A program made the position numbers and the translations under genes. A model generated the notes under the pieces. That model worked only from the letters and a program-made list of their open reading frames with translations, searched no databases and was not told the origin of the DNA. Shown one piece after another: positions 6,100 to 6,381 of a stretch of DNA of 6,381 nucleotides; within the stretch, counting starts at the first letter, position 1; every line of letters begins with the position of its first letter. The DNA is taken from the NCBI GenBank assembly GCA_041659585.1, contig JBAZXY010000078.1, forward strand, positions 1 through 6,381, given 5' to 3'. This DNA is from UBA8518 sp041659585. Its GTDB lineage: Bacteria > Patescibacteriota > Minisyncoccia > Moranbacterales > UBA2206.

Positions 6100-6381
6100 A
6101 TGAATATTGCAATAGTCTTGGCTTCCGGCATGGGCCAGCGCATGCGGGCAGGAAAGAATAAAACTTTGTTGATGCTAGGAGGAAAGCCTTTGATTTGTCA
6201 TGCTTTGGAAAATTTTCAAAAATCCAAAGCCATAGACAAAATTGTCTTGGTTGTCAAAAGTGGTGAGGAAAAAATCTTTGCCGATATCCTGGCTAAATAT
6301 CCGGCCAAAAAAGTGACCGCCATCATTGCTGGTGGCCAGGAGCGGCAGGACAGCGCCTATAATGGGGTGCGCTTTGTGCAA
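6100..6381 (+). CDS. ispD: 2-C-methyl-D-erythritol 4-phosphate cytidylyltransferase, N-terminal part (3' partial)
   Basis: IspD joins MEP to CTP to give CDP-methylerythritol and pyrophosphate, the step directly after Dxr. The 94 visible residues start MNIAIVLASGMGQRMRAG, the glycine-rich nucleotide-binding loop of the cytidylyltransferase family (usually AAGxGxRMG). K21 sits where the family has the catalytic lysine of its PKQ motif, although here the context is NKTLL. GGKPLICHALENF (27-39) matches the GKP-x4-H-[TA]-L region. GGQERQDSAYNGV (78-90) matches the GGxERxDSVxxGL signature that binds the base and separates IspD from GlmU-like relatives. The gene starts five bases after the dxr stop, so it is probably co-transcribed and relies on re-initiation, because no Shine-Dalgarno lies in the gap. 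The rest of the protein is outside the window; a C-terminal fusion to IspF, known in some bacteria, cannot be excluded. Confidence 0.92.
   Translation, partial: MNIAIVLASGMGQRMRAGKNKTLLMLGGKPLICHALENFQKSKAIDKIVLVVKSGEEKIFADILAKYPAKKVTAIIAGGQERQDSAYNGVRFVQ

Noticed and set aside
1..6381. CRISPR arrays, tRNA or rRNA genes, insertion sequences and TGA recoding
   Set aside because: No regularly spaced repeats, cloverleaf or rRNA-like sequence, transposase or terminal inverted repeats were seen, and TGA acts as a stop in the ATGA overlaps.

Overview
The window is a dense, low-GC bacterial segment holding seven complete or partial genes on the + strand and one small gene on the - strand. TGA is used as a stop codon, including inside two 4-base ATGA overlaps, so there is no sign of TGA recoding. 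The lineage cannot be fixed from this sequence alone. Tight packing, AT-rich leaders with little Shine-Dalgarno signal, an unplaced hypothetical protein, a large helicase-methyltransferase fusion and a split small permease together suggest an environmental genome, possibly Patescibacteria (CPR). That placement is an inference.

Left part (1-1620): the 3' end of a large gene that enters from outside the window. It encodes a superfamily 2 (SNF2-like) helicase C-terminal lobe, followed by a class I SAM-dependent methyltransferase domain and an unassigned C-terminal domain. It converges on a small - strand gene (1638-1901), and the two are separated by one hairpin with T-runs on both sides that can serve both strands.

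Middle part (1902-3825): a 177-base divergent intergenic region contains a perfect 12-base palindrome and a plausible extended -10 promoter. It is followed by a three-gene operon joined by ATGA overlaps: a soluble hypothetical protein, then two short membrane proteins that look like two halves of a COG0701/ArsP-type permease. Each half carries the same ungapped G-x-P-x7-GEL-x3-G signature, so the pair looks like an internally duplicated transporter encoded as two polypeptides.

Right part (3826-6381): a CorA-family divalent-cation channel with its own good extended -10 promoter, then dxr (ispC) and the start of ispD five bases later. The last two are consecutive steps of the MEP (non-mevalonate) isoprenoid pathway: DXP to MEP, then MEP to CDP-ME. 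ispD runs off the right edge.

Most of the window is ordinary housekeeping. The parts that merit a second look are the helicase-methyltransferase fusion, the split permease with its coupled soluble partner, and the small - strand gene with the palindrome just upstream of it.
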